This document shows, piece after piece, positions 36,344-46,839 of a stretch of 64,000 nucleotides of DNA (the first letter of the stretch is position 1; the number at the start of each line of letters is the position of its first letter). Location: NCBI GenBank assembly GCA_903870545.1, contig CAIQDI010000009.1, forward strand, positions 47,078 through 111,077. The letters run 5' to 3'. This DNA comes from an uncultured Pseudomonadota bacterium. Lineage in GTDB: Bacteria; Pseudomonadota; Gammaproteobacteria; Methylococcales; Methylomonadaceae. The notes under the pieces are model-generated. The model did no database searches and was not told the origin of the DNA. It saw only the letters and a program-made list of their open reading frames with translations. Position numbers and translations under genes: made by a program.

Positions 36344-37179
36344 TGCCACAATTCCCAAACAGGTTTGACATTATCAGGCAGAGCGGCAACTCGTCCCAGT
36401 TCAATCCATTGATTGGTTGGGCTGTGAAAATCCGAACCGACCGAACCTGCCAATTCAAACTGATTGGCGTAATTCGCCAAAATCCGCATTTCGTCTGGAT
36501 TATAACGACCCGTGACTACTTCAATGGCTTGTCCGCCCATATTTTTAAATGCACCTAACAATTTTTTCATGCGCGTCGCAGTCAATTTATAACGCAACGG
36601 ATGCGCGATAACGGGAATTCCACCCGCCGCTAAAATTGCCTGAACTACCGATTCCAATGGTGTCCACGTTGTCGAAACGTACGCCGCTTTGCCGTCACCT
36701 AAATAACGATCAAACGCTTCTTGTGGGGTAGCAACGTGACAATGTGACATCAAAAAAGTGGCAAAATGCGAGCGCGTAATGAGATTAGCGTCTTTACCCA
36801 GTGCATTTTGAATCGCCAACAAAGCACCGTAAATGCCTTTTTTTTCTAATTTCAACGCGATTTTTTCAGCCCGCTCTTGCCGCATAACTTGCGCGGTGTG
36901 AATAATTTTTTGTAATGCTTCATGTTGTAAATCAATGTTTAAACCGACAATATGTAGGCATTGTTTTTCCCATTGTGCTGAAATTTCAATGCCGTTAATC
37001 AACCGAATCGATAATAAATCGGCGTGAATTTTTGCCTCCGCTAATCCAGAAACCGTGTCGTGGTCGGTTAAGGCTAACGTCGTGACCGCATTTTCAGCGG
37101 CACGCGCCACTAATTCACACGGTGATAATGCGCCATCGGACGCGGTCGAATGGCTATGTAAATCATAAAGTTCTGTCAT
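36340..37179 (-). CDS. PHP-domain nuclease/phosphatase (YciV/TrpH, RNase AM type)
   Basis: The 279-residue PHP protein has metal motifs LHSHSTASDG, LTDHDTVSG, IAHPLRY and GSDFHSP. E. coli YciV (RNase AM) is a 5'-3' exonuclease that trims rRNA and hydrolyses pAp-like nucleotides, and this copy has its size. It is coupled to the ycgN-like gene downstream. Confidence 0.93.
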   Translation of the reverse strand: MTELYDLHSHSTASDGALSPCELVARAAENAVTTLALTDHDTVSGLAEAKIHADLLSIRLINGIEISAQWEKQCLHIVGLNIDLQHEALQKIIHTAQVMRQERAEKIALKLEKKGIYGALLAIQNALGKDANLITRSHFATFLMSHCHVATPQEAFDRYLGDGKAAYVSTTWTPLESVVQAILAAGGIPVIAHPLRYKLTATRMKKLLGAFKNMGGQAIEVVTGRYNPDEMRILANYANQFELAGSVGSDFHSPTNQWIELGRVAALPDNVKPVWELWQ

Positions 37180-37266
37180 GCGTTTTACACTCTTAAAAAT
37201 GGCAGGCGTTAAAACAACCGCTTATAATTGCGGCATTATAAGGTTTTTAAGAGATGAGAGGCACGG

Positions 37267-37818
37267 ATGTTAAAGTATCGTTCGTTTTATTCACGCGGTT
37301 TTACGCTGATTGAAGTGTTAATTTCGATGGTGGTTTTAGCGGTTGGATTATTAGGACTCGCCGCGATGCAAGCCATGTCATTGCGCGACAATCAAGACGC
37401 TTACTATTACCAACAAGCGACTTTGTTGACGTATGAAATGCAGGATCGAATTATGGTGAATCAGGATTATTGGGCAAATGCCGCCACGAGTAATTCAATA
37501 CCGAGTCCCAGCCAAGGAAATTCGTGTAATAGTGCGACAGATCCTTGTTCGCCTGCTGACATGGCGGCTTATGATTATTGGTATTGGGAAGATAGCGTGA
37601 AAAAAACTTTTCCAGCACCTAAAACCGCAACTAATTCTGTGGTGGATATTCAGTTGAGTAACACGATAAGTGATGAAGTCAGAGGCGCGTGCAATGGCGC
37701 AAACACGAAGCCCGAATCGCTGTGTTTGATGATGCACTGGGGCAGAACGAACGTAAAAACCACCGGTAAATTATCCGGCGACGCTTCATTTTATTTAGAA
37801 ATCACACCCTCATTATGA
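37267..37818 (+). CDS. pilV: Type IV pilus minor pilin PilV
   Basis: The 183-residue prepilin has a class III leader cut before FTLIEVLISMVVLAVGLLGL (Gly at -1, Glu at +5). MQAMSLRDNQDAYYYQQATL is typical of PilV. Minor pilins prime pilus assembly at the inner membrane. It overlaps pilW by 4 bp. Confidence 0.93.
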   Translation: MLKYRSFYSRGFTLIEVLISMVVLAVGLLGLAAMQAMSLRDNQDAYYYQQATLLTYEMQDRIMVNQDYWANAATSNSIPSPSQGNSCNSATDPCSPADMAAYDYWYWEDSVKKTFPAPKTATNSVVDIQLSNTISDEVRGACNGANTKPESLCLMMHWGRTNVKTTGKLSGDASFYLEITPSL

Positions 37819-38645
37819 TTAAAAAACAACATGGTGTAACACTCATTGAATTATTAGTCAGTATGTTACTCGCGGTATCGCTCGCCGCTGGACTGAGTCA
37901 GCTATTCGTTCAATCGCAAAGCAGTTTTAAATTACAGCGGAATTTGAGCGATATAACTGATGATGCTTCGTTTATTTTGGAGTCATTGGCAAAAGGTGTG
38001 CATTTAACAGGCTATTTAGGAACTAGCCCGCTTGGTTTTCCAGTGGATATTAATGTTTTAGGTTCACATATAAATTTGGCAGAAGATGAATATATTCATG
38101 GAACGGACAATGAATTTGTTTATCGTTTCAAACTAGGTGTCGGATATGATAAAGATGGTAAAGAAATTACGAATAGTTGTACGATTAAGACGGATGGCAC
38201 ACGCGAAGGTTCTTGTGTACTAGATAATTTTATTGGTACCGGTTCATTGTCAGGGAATCAAAGTGATATTGTTACCGTACGCATCTTTATGAACGATCCC
38301 GACCTAAGGGTTTTTTATTCGAAATCTAAAATAAATTCAATGGAATATCCTGCTCAACCCTTAATTTCAGAAGTGGAAAAATTAGAAATTCATTATGTTA
38401 TTCGTAATGATGACATTGTCGGCAACGTAGTCGCCCACCATTTTTATACTACTACCGCTGCAAATGTCAGCGATTGGTCGCGTGTTTTTGCGATTAAGGT
38501 TTATCTTGTCTTGCGTAGTACGGATGACAAATTAACAAAAAACAAAATCACTTATAAAATTCAAGATACGGAATACAAAGCAACGGATAATCGTCTGTAT
38601 AAAGTGTTTTCTCGAACCATTAAATTACGTTCCATTGATTATTGA
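37815..38645 (+). CDS. pilW: Type IV pilus assembly protein PilW
   Basis: The 276-residue prepilin-like protein has leader MIKKQHG before VTLIELLVSMLLAVSLAAGL. The order V-W-X and 4-bp overlaps on both sides fit the minor pilin operon. PilW is part of the pilus tip complex with PilX and usually PilY1. Confidence 0.9.
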   Translation: MIKKQHGVTLIELLVSMLLAVSLAAGLSQLFVQSQSSFKLQRNLSDITDDASFILESLAKGVHLTGYLGTSPLGFPVDINVLGSHINLAEDEYIHGTDNEFVYRFKLGVGYDKDGKEITNSCTIKTDGTREGSCVLDNFIGTGSLSGNQSDIVTVRIFMNDPDLRVFYSKSKINSMEYPAQPLISEVEKLEIHYVIRNDDIVGNVVAHHFYTTTAANVSDWSRVFAIKVYLVLRSTDDKLTKNKITYKIQDTEYKATDNRLYKVFSRTIKLRSIDY

Positions 38646-38653
38646 GTAAGCAA

Positions 38654-39376
38654 ATGAAATTTTCTAATTTAAAACGACAACGGGGTGTGATATTAGCGTT
38701 TAGTTTAGTTATGTTGTTATTGCTGACTTTGGCAGGAACACGCATGATTCAGCAAAACAAACAGCAATTGGAGATGGCACGGAATGCCCGATTATTAACA
38801 CAAGAATTTGCGAACGCAGAAGCGGTTTTGTCCGCTGAAAAAAAACTCATCAATTCGACTCCCGCTCATGACAATTATTTATCCGATGATTATTTTTCTG
38901 CGTCAGCAAAACTGGCTATCAATGACCCTAAACATCAATGCACGCCGATAATGACCACGCCTTATAAACAGAATCAAGGTTTGGCTGCGTCTATTCTTGA
39001 GACCGACACCGTTACAGTGAGAATTTTGCAAGTATCGTGCATGACATCTACAGGAATCATAACCCAAATATGTTCGCGTTACGCACCGACTCCTAATACG
39101 AACACCGGTACTTTGACTTGCAAAATTGCCCTCGACACGGGTGTCGGTGAAACTTGCCCCGACACAGAGATTGGACTTGTAAATCTTTTTGCCGGTTCCA
39201 CCAATGCGTGTTACCAAGATTATGACCCGCAATGCAAAGATACCAATGCGGCAACGTGTCTCGCTACTCCAAAATGCCCACGGGAAATTTACACCATCCA
39301 AGTTATTTCCACCAATCCAAATGGTGGGGCAAGCCGTGAAATAACCAGCGATTATGATGTTGCTTGCGGAACTTGA
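38654..39376 (+). CDS. pilX: Type IV pilus assembly protein PilX-like
   Basis: The 240-residue protein has a short basic leader, then RGVILAFSLVMLLLLTLAGTRMIQQN, the PilX/PilX_N pattern without the TLIE signature. ATG 38654 is taken; a TTG at 38642 overlapping the pilW stop is possible. The C-terminal half is Cys-rich (CPDTEIG ... CYQDYDPQCKD). It is followed by a 107-bp gap, so the giant gene after it may be separately transcribed. Confidence 0.85.
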   Translation: MKFSNLKRQRGVILAFSLVMLLLLTLAGTRMIQQNKQQLEMARNARLLTQEFANAEAVLSAEKKLINSTPAHDNYLSDDYFSASAKLAINDPKHQCTPIMTTPYKQNQGLAASILETDTVTVRILQVSCMTSTGIITQICSRYAPTPNTNTGTLTCKIALDTGVGETCPDTEIGLVNLFAGSTNACYQDYDPQCKDTNAATCLATPKCPREIYTIQVISTNPNGGASREITSDYDVACGT

Positions 39377-39399
39377 TGGATTTTGAAAAAACACCAGGC

Positions 39400-39427
39400 T
39401 TGAATTCGATATTTTCAAGCGTAAAAT
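39400..39427 (+). promoter_or_regulatory. Possible promoter of the giant Ig-repeat gene
   Basis: TTGAAT (39400-39405) and TAAAAT (39422-39427) are separated by 16 bp, 57 bp before the giant gene. AAAAGGACA precedes the ATG as ribosome site. Confidence 0.45.
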
Positions 39428-39483
39428 GCCGGCTATCTGAGCGGCTTTAAATTTTAAGCAGTCAATAAAAAGGACAACCAAAC

Positions 39484-42400
39484 ATGAACGTTAAAAATAA
39501 TTTCTTATGTCTAATCATCGGTCTATTGATGACCTTTTTATTGCCGAATGATGCGGTGGCTGCATTTACCTTTTCAGCGCACGACACACAAGGTAAATTA
39601 TTAAGTTTCACTAATCCGGTGCTGATTGCGGGATCCGCTGTGGTGGGTGGTGCTGGAACAGCGGCGGTTGGCGCAAAATTTAAATACGCCAACGTCATTA
39701 CCGTTGATGGCATTCAAGTCGATGCGATTGTGAGCGTGGATAATATCGTTAATATGACCATCACAAAATTCGATGATCCGGCACCCAAACCGATTCCCAA
39801 AGACCCTACCCGAAAAACATTAACGGGTACGACGGTTAATTACGTCACTTCGTTTGGTGTGGTGGTACCCGAAGGTGCGATTTTTGCGCCCCAACTGACG
39901 GCACTTTCTCACACTGCCGACGCGCACGTTGATTTCACTATTTCATTTCAAGACACTGCCGGAAAAGCGGTGGTTTTGCAAAATGTGTATAACAACTCGT
40001 TAGATGATGAAAACGTGGAATATAATGAATTTGGCGGATTTAATTCCTTTATATTTTCCAGCGATTACAAAACAAATATCTTGCAACACATGGTGGCAAG
40101 TGCCGGATTGGGTGGGAAAATTCGTTTTTCCAATTCTAATTGCGTGGGTAATTCTGGTTTATACATTACCGATTCGAGCCGCGTTCAAACTAAATTCGGC
40201 ACGATTACCAGCTTAAAATTAACGTTAGGACAATTCGCTAACGGTACTGCTCCCACCGGTGTTGGTAGCGCGGTTTCAACTTTGTGTACCAATAGCGGCG
40301 TTCGTTATTACGGCGCGATTTTTGCGAAAGACGCTTTTGTAGAAACAGGCATTGCACCTATTGAAACCACCGCGCCCACCGTTGAATTATTAACCACATC
40401 TAATACCAAACCAACTATTGGCGGAACACTGGGCGGCATTGTCACTATCATGAGTCCAGCCGGCAGCCCATTAGCGGTAGGCGAAACTTTTTCAGTGTCG
40501 GTAAACGGTGTCACTTATGGCAATACGAGTTTAACAATGAGCGGCGCGAATTGGACGTTAAACATTCCAACCGCGTTGGCAGTGGGAACGTATGAGGTTT
40601 CAACAGCACGCACCGGTGGATTGATTGACCAAAGTAATAACGAGTTAATTGTCATGCCTGTTTGTAATGCCGGACAAGTTTTAAATCTAACCCTAACCGC
40701 CTGTGTTATTCCTTCGCCTACGGATACCGTTGTGTGTCACACCGGCGATGTCGGTGATAAAAATGGCGATGGGGTTGAAAATATTCTTGATGATCCACTC
40801 AGACATTACATTAAAGAAATTATTCCGCCAACGGGAACGAATGGTCACGAAACACACATTCACGATAGCGAAGCGACAAATGGCGTGGCGGGTAAAGAAT
40901 GTCCCGATGACACGCCTATTTGTTCAGCAAATCAAGTGTTGGACACGGCAACGAAACAGTGTATCACTGCGATTAGTCCAGCCGTTTATACAACTGCGAC
41001 CACTTCGTTAATTCCAGCGGTATTAACAGGAACCGTTGGCACCAGCACATCTGTCACGATTACGGTAAAAAATGCAGCGGGAACTGCTGTAATCAGTGGC
41101 GGTGCAGCAACGATTACCGGCGCGGCGTGGTCGTACACCACCGCACTTTTGCCAGCGGGAATTTATGATGTTGTCGCTACCGGTAATTCGGGTTTGTTCG
41201 ATAGCACAACTAACGAATTAACCGTCACATTGGCGTGTGCGTTGCCACAAGTATTCAACTCAGCCGGAACCGCGTGCATTACGCCCGTTGTGCCAACTGT
41301 CAATTCGGCAAACACCACCGATAACGTCGCGGCTTCGTTAAGCGGCACAATCGGAACCAGTACATCGTTAACAATTTCGGTCAATGGCGTGAGTGGCGCG
41401 GCAACTATTAACGGCACAACGTGGACGTACACGCCCGCGATTTTGCCATCCGGAACGTACAACGTAATTGCCACTGGCAATAGCGGCGTGGATACAACCA
41501 CAGGCGAATTGGTGGTCGGTGCAACTGCCGTTCCGACTGTGACTGCCACCACCACCAACGATAAAGTGGCGGCTTCATTAAGCGGCACAATCGGAACCAG
41601 CACATCATTAACGATTTCGGTTAATGGCGTAAGTGGCGCAGCAACGGTTAATTCTGTCGCCAAAACGTGGACGTACACGCCCGCGATTTTAGCGGCGGGA
41701 ACTTATAACGTCACCGCAACCGGCAACGGCGGGCTAGTCGATACCACGTCGGGCGAATTAGTCGTGTCGGCAAGCGTTATTCCAACCGTCACCAGCGGAA
41801 TCACGACGACAACTGCCGTCGCGCCAACGCTCACGGGTACAGTGGGAACCAGCACATCGTTAACTATTACCATCAACAGTTCGCCCGCCGTCAGTGGCGC
41901 GGCAACTATTAACGGTACCACATGGAGTTATACGCCCGCCGTCATTACAACGGTTGGAACTTATAACATCACCGCCACCGGTGATGCGGCTCATGGTAGT
42001 TTGGTTGATACCACCACGGGCGAATTAACGGTTACGCAAGCTCCCGTTAATCCAACGGTGGATTCCGGTAAAACCGCCACCACGACCACTTTGCCAATTC
42101 TTTCGGGTACATTCGGAACAAGTAAAACGGTAACAATTACGGCGAAACATTCAAATGGAACAATCTATGCGATTAACACCCAAACGAGAACAGATAGCGT
42201 AACGACAACGCCTTGGTCGGTGACGGGAGTAAATATGCTGCCCGCTGGCACTTACGATGTCATTGCAACCGGTGAAACGGGTTTGGTTGATATAACTTCG
42301 GGCGGATTAGTGGTTTCGCAATCGGATGTTAAACCCACGGTGGATGCAGTAAGCACGACAACGTCCGTCGCACCGCCGCTAACAGGAACTCTTGGCTCAA

Positions 42401-45400
42401 GTACATCGTTAATTATTACGGTTAAAAATTCAGCGGGTACAGTTGTTGCGACTTCTAGCACTATAACGCCAAGTGGTACAACGTGGAGTTATACGCCTGC
42501 TATTCTCACAACAGCTGGCACTTACAACGTAACAGCAACGGGCGATTCTGCTCATGGCGGTTTGGTTGATGTGTCGATTAACGAATTGACTGTGACGCTA
42601 GCCTGTACTTCACCCGCAATTCCTAATTCAGCCGGAACGTCTTGCGTCACGCCTCCAACTGTAAATTCTGGTAGAACTGCCACCACGACAACATTTCCAA
42701 CACTTACGGGAACATTTGGAACAAGTTCATCGGTAACAATTACGGTAAAAAGTTCAACGGGTGCAATCTACGCAATCGGTAGTACACAAACAGGCTCTGG
42801 TTCTTGGTCAGTGACAGGCTCAAGCAAACTTCCTGTTGGAATTTATGATGTGATTGCAACGGGTAATACCGGTTTAGTTGGTATAACTTCTGGCGCATTA
42901 ACAGTTTCGCTTGGCTCAAGTAACAAAGCCTGTATACCAGTTGATGCCAATACGACTAATTTAACCAGTGTCACTATGAATGCTTTAGCACCAGGCGCAT
43001 CTGTTACATGGAAGAGTAGTACAGTTAAGACGCTAAAAATTTGTCATTTTAGTAGTGCAACAGCTGTGGTTGAAATTAAAGATGAGGTTCCAAAGGATCA
43101 CTACGCAGGTACTGGTGCTAGTACTAATGGTAATACTCACTCTGGGTATAGTGACACGATTTGGCAAAATAGCGATGCAGACTGTCCATCAACACCAAGC
43201 GATTGTGGAATTACAGCAACTACTCCGCCAACTGTTAACAATTTATCGGTTCTTGATAATGCCACCACGACAGCACTTGGCGGTAATGTTGGCACAAGTT
43301 CGACTGTTGCCATCACAATAGGCAGCCTGTCTACTTCATGTTCAGTAACTTACACTGGAACGGCACCAAATAGAACATGGGCATGCACGCCATCTGCTGC
43401 AATTCCTGCAGGAACGTATAATGTGATTGCGACAGGAACTTCTGGCACAGGTTGGAATCCTGTGACTTTAGTCGATATAACGACTGACGAATTAACCGTA
43501 ACAAAAACCTGTACATCACCCGCAACACTGAACGCGGCAGGAACGGCGTGCGAATCGCTTCCAACCGTGACGCTTAATCAAACCGCGACGGATACCGCTG
43601 CACCCACACTCGCTGGTACATTTGGAACGAGTACGTCGTTAGTGATTACGGCGAAAAATTTAACAACTAATGTCAGTTATGCGATTGGCACAGCTACAAA
43701 AAGTGGCAGCACAACGACGTGGTCGGTGACGGGCGCGGTCGCACTTCCTTCAGGAACGTATGATGTGATTGCGACGGGAACACAAGTTACAAGTGGCGTT
43801 ACAACTACATTGGTCGATAACACGTCGAGCGAGTTGAGTGTGTCAGGAAAACCAACGGTGGATTATCCAAAAACGTTTACTGATAAACAAATTCCGACAC
43901 TCACTGGAACCTATGGCTCAAGTTCATCTGTGATTATTACGGTAAAAGATTCCAGCAGTGCAATTCAAGCAACCAGTGCGATATTGGCAAAAGCCATTGG
44001 TGGCACGAGTACGACGACGTGGTCATATACATTGCCAGCGGCTTTAACGAGTGGCACTTATGATGTGGTTGCAACGGGAAATACAGGTTTAGTGGATAAC
44101 ACAGCGGGGGAGTTGATTATTTCACAAACCGCTGCAAGTCCAACGATAGTTTGCCCAGCAACTGTAACCGATGCAGGAATCCCAACTATTACAGGTACAT
44201 TCGGAACGGGCAGCCCGTTGACGATTACGGTAAAAGATTCAAGTGGCGCACCAAAAGCAACGGGAACGGTGACAAATAGCGTCACGAGTGCATCGACACC
44301 GTGGTCATTTAATTCAACAGCGTTGACAGTCGCTGGCACTTATACGGCTACCGCAACGGGCGTTCCGATTGCTTTGACGGCGAGTTGTACATTTCCGGTC
44401 ACGCAAACACCGATTGTTCCAACTGTGGCGACGGCAACGACGACCGATTTAGTGCCGGCTCATTTGAGTGGCACATCGGGAACAAGTCCAACGTTGACGA
44501 TTACCATAAGTGGCAATCCTTCGGTAACTTGCCCAGCTGTGATTGATACGGTGGCGAAAACATGGACGTGTACCGCAAGTGCGCCGATTACGACAGCTGG
44601 AAATTATACCGTGACAGCAACCGGAACCGGAGGCACGGGAACGGGAACATTAACCGTCACACCTGGCGCGATTCCAACGGTCAATATAAAATCTGTCACC
44701 AACAAAGAAGTGCCAGTTTTGAGCGGTGATGTGGGAGCCAGTACCGCGTTGACGATTACGATTAAAAGCACGCCACCCGTTACCGGTGCAGCGGTAATTA
44801 CTGGCAGCGGCACAACGAAAAAGTGGACATTTACACCGACTGTCGCCATTCCAGTGGCGGGAACTTATGACGTGGTGGCGTTGGGCGAAACCGGTTTAAC
44901 CGATAACACGCCGACCGAATTGACCGTGACCACAAGTGTAGATCCAACCATTGAAACCGCGACCACGACAGAAAGAATTGCGCCGTTATTAACGGGAACG
45001 ACTGGTTCAAGTACGTCGTTGATAATTACGATTCAAAGCTCGCCGCCAGTGACGGGCAATGCCGTTTTTTCTGTTGACGGTAAAAGATGGACATTTACGC
45101 CACCCGCTGCCATTGCAAAGGGAACGTATAATGTGGTGGCAACGGGCGATGCGGCACACGGTGTTTTGGTGGATACCACGCCAAACGAATTGACGGTCAC
45201 AGGTTGTACGGCTTTGCAAACCTACAATGCCGACGGAACAACATGCGTAACGATAGCGATTCCAACCATTGTTTCAAAAACCACCACTGATAAAATTATT
45301 GCGCCCACATTGACGGGTACGGTCGGAAGCAGTTTGTCGTTAGCCATCAGTGTCAATAATTCAGCCGGCGTATCCGTCATGTCGGGGGCGGCAACTATTC

Positions 45401-46839
45401 CCAACGGCTCCACAACGTGGTCATTTACACCGACTGTTCTTTTACCAGCGGGAATTTATGATGTTGTTGCGGCGGGTGACAGTGGTTTAGTCGATACCAC
45501 GTCGGGTGAATTGAAAGTAACTATCTCGTGTACATTGCCAGATGTTCCGGATGATACCGGCATCGTGTGTTCGCATCCTACGCCAACCGTTACGCCTAAA
45601 ACGGAAAAGAAAGAAAATCAACCGGTGACGATTATTGGCACGGTGGGAAGTGTGGCATTAACAAATGGTGAAACATTTACCGTCACTGTGAACGGCGTAA
45701 CATATACGCAAAGCAGCGTGATTGTGACGGGAATAAATTGGTCATTGCCATTGCCAATTTTAAGCGCGGGAACTTATGACGTGGTCGCGTTCAGAGCGGG
45801 AAAATGGTCAGACACCACGAACAGTGAACTTATCATTACCGACAAAATTGATATTTGTGCCAGTACCGTCGATAAATCGATTGAACGCTCTGATTGGGTC
45901 GCTTGGAAAGAAGGCACGGATTATTATTTAGGAAAATGCGTTTGTGTTTCTCCGGATTCGTGTACGCAACCATCAAAACCCACCCCACTGACAGGAGAAA
46001 GCGGAACAGCTCCTGCGTTACAGGTATCAACTTCTTGTGACGGTGGTGAGGGCGATGCGCTAAGTTATAGCCCTGTAACAGGCGTGACGATTAAATTGGC
46101 AAATATCGTGAATGCGTCAACTGAAAACGGAACATTTGAAACATTGGCGGGTTCAAAAATAATGTACGGTATCAAAACACAGGGATCGTTAAGCATTGCC
46201 AGTGCCACCAAAGTAACACCTGGACATTGGAAGGGCGTTACAATGACAGATGTGGCGATTGACGATGTTTATATTGATGGGGCTAACGACACTTCACCCA
46301 TTAACGTGAAAGGTGGTGTCACTAAACCTAATACGCCTAGCACAATGAGTACGGCGACCAACGCGACAATTACCAAAGGGGTGATTACGGCTGGCACGGA
46401 TGCCGATGGCAAATCGGTTCGTGGCAATTTTGCTAGTGGTACCAGTACCGCTGGAAATTACACCACGGATATTCGCAACACCGATGCAATTGTTGTGACA
46501 AAAGGAAAGCGGGTGCATGGCGCAATAATGAATGCCGAAATTACAGGAGCCGATATTACGACGATAAATGGTGTGACGTATGTCAATCAAGGAACGATTG
46601 TCTCTGGCGACATTGATTTTGAAACCGCCTCACCTTTAACGTTTGGCACGGTAACGAATGCTATTATTTCCAGCAAACAAAATACCTTCGTTACCAATAC
46701 GAGCGATTTTGACGATATAGCTAATCTAGCTGAATTTTCAATCACCAATCCAACTGCATCTGTCACGCACTGCGTTTCAAAAAGCGCGGTAGGTGCATCA
46801 CGCGGTCAATTAAACTGGAAAGAGGTTGTTAAAGAGTGA
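39484..46839 (+). CDS. Giant secreted Ig-like repeat protein in the PilY1 position
   Basis: This 2451-residue protein starts with a signal peptide (FLCLIIGLLMTFLLPNDAVA then Ala). A unique N-terminal domain (~30-290) is followed by about 17 Ig-like units of roughly 80-110 residues. Each begins PTV/PTI, has (L/S)(T/S)GT-GTSTSLTIT and W(S/T)(Y/F)TP, and ends AGTYDV-ATG then ELTV. Several units are joined by Cys-containing linkers (ACALPQVFNSAGTACI type). Two Cys/His-rich inserts occur (CHTGDVG...HETHIHDSE near 430; KICHFSSATAVVEI near 1180). The last ~330 residues are a separate non-Ig domain of repeated Thr/Gly-rich strands. No PilY1 C-terminal beta-propeller is recognised. It is probably a surface or pilus-tip adhesin. 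Confidence 0.8.
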   Translation: MNVKNNFLCLIIGLLMTFLLPNDAVAAFTFSAHDTQGKLLSFTNPVLIAGSAVVGGAGTAAVGAKFKYANVITVDGIQVDAIVSVDNIVNMTITKFDDPAPKPIPKDPTRKTLTGTTVNYVTSFGVVVPEGAIFAPQLTALSHTADAHVDFTISFQDTAGKAVVLQNVYNNSLDDENVEYNEFGGFNSFIFSSDYKTNILQHMVASAGLGGKIRFSNSNCVGNSGLYITDSSRVQTKFGTITSLKLTLGQFANGTAPTGVGSAVSTLCTNSGVRYYGAIFAKDAFVETGIAPIETTAPTVELLTTSNTKPTIGGTLGGIVTIMSPAGSPLAVGETFSVSVNGVTYGNTSLTMSGANWTLNIPTALAVGTYEVSTARTGGLIDQSNNELIVMPVCNAGQVLNLTLTACVIPSPTDTVVCHTGDVGDKNGDGVENILDDPLRHYIKEIIPPTGTNGHETHIHDSEATNGVAGKECPDDTPICSANQVLDTATKQCITAISPAVYTTATTSLIPAVLTGTVGTSTSVTITVKNAAGTAVISGGAATITGAAWSYTTALLPAGIYDVVATGNSGLFDSTTNELTVTLACALPQVFNSAGTACITPVVPTVNSANTTDNVAASLSGTIGTSTSLTISVNGVSGAATINGTTWTYTPAILPSGTYNVIATGNSGVDTTTGELVVGATAVPTVTATTTNDKVAASLSGTIGTSTSLTISVNGVSGAATVNSVAKTWTYTPAILAAGTYNVTATGNGGLVDTTSGELVVSASVIPTVTSGITTTTAVAPTLTGTVGTSTSLTITINSSPAVSGAATINGTTWSYTPAVITTVGTYNITATGDAAHGSLVDTTTGELTVTQAPVNPTVDSGKTATTTTLPILSGTFGTSKTVTITAKHSNGTIYAINTQTRTDSVTTTPWSVTGVNMLPAGTYDVIATGETGLVDITSGGLVVSQSDVKPTVDAVSTTTSVAPPLTGTLGSSTSLIITVKNSAGTVVATSSTITPSGTTWSYTPAILTTAGTYNVTATGDSAHGGLVDVSINELTVTLACTSPAIPNSAGTSCVTPPTVNSGRTATTTTFPTLTGTFGTSSSVTITVKSSTGAIYAIGSTQTGSGSWSVTGSSKLPVGIYDVIATGNTGLVGITSGALTVSLGSSNKACIPVDANTTNLTSVTMNALAPGASVTWKSSTVKTLKICHFSSATAVVEIKDEVPKDHYAGTGASTNGNTHSGYSDTIWQNSDADCPSTPSDCGITATTPPTVNNLSVLDNATTTALGGNVGTSSTVAITIGSLSTSCSVTYTGTAPNRTWACTPSAAIPAGTYNVIATGTSGTGWNPVTLVDITTDELTVTKTCTSPATLNAAGTACESLPTVTLNQTATDTAAPTLAGTFGTSTSLVITAKNLTTNVSYAIGTATKSGSTTTWSVTGAVALPSGTYDVIATGTQVTSGVTTTLVDNTSSELSVSGKPTVDYPKTFTDKQIPTLTGTYGSSSSVIITVKDSSSAIQATSAILAKAIGGTSTTTWSYTLPAALTSGTYDVVATGNTGLVDNTAGELIISQTAASPTIVCPATVTDAGIPTITGTFGTGSPLTITVKDSSGAPKATGTVTNSVTSASTPWSFNSTALTVAGTYTATATGVPIALTASCTFPVTQTPIVPTVATATTTDLVPAHLSGTSGTSPTLTITISGNPSVTCPAVIDTVAKTWTCTASAPITTAGNYTVTATGTGGTGTGTLTVTPGAIPTVNIKSVTNKEVPVLSGDVGASTALTITIKSTPPVTGAAVITGSGTTKKWTFTPTVAIPVAGTYDVVALGETGLTDNTPTELTVTTSVDPTIETATTTERIAPLLTGTTGSSTSLIITIQSSPPVTGNAVFSVDGKRWTFTPPAAIAKGTYNVVATGDAAHGVLVDTTPNELTVTGCTALQTYNADGTTCVTIAIPTIVSKTTTDKIIAPTLTGTVGSSLSLAISVNNSAGVSVMSGAATIPNGSTTWSFTPTVLLPAGIYDVVAAGDSGLVDTTSGELKVTISCTLPDVPDDTGIVCSHPTPTVTPKTEKKENQPVTIIGTVGSVALTNGETFTVTVNGVTYTQSSVIVTGINWSLPLPILSAGTYDVVAFRAGKWSDTTNSELIITDKIDICASTVDKSIERSDWVAWKEGTDYYLGKCVCVSPDSCTQPSKPTPLTGESGTAPALQVSTSCDGGEGDALSYSPVTGVTIKLANIVNASTENGTFETLAGSKIMYGIKTQGSLSIASATKVTPGHWKGVTMTDVAIDDVYIDGANDTSPINVKGGVTKPNTPSTMSTATNATITKGVITAGTDADGKSVRGNFASGTSTAGNYTTDIRNTDAIVVTKGKRVHGAIMNAEITGADITTINGVTYVNQGTIVSGDIDFETASPLTFGTVTNAIISSKQNTFVTNTSDFDDIANLAEFSITNPTASVTHCVSKSAVGASRGQLNWKEVVKE

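Noticed and set aside
41163..45413. Several long antisense ORFs inside the giant gene (for example 41163-41678, 44058-44339)
   Set aside because: They are mirror frames of the Thr/Val-rich repeats, lack ribosome sites and follow the repeat period.
39484..46839. Calling the giant protein PilY1
   Set aside because: Its position fits, but I see no PilY1 beta-propeller, calcium-loop signature of PilY1 or related C-terminal domain.
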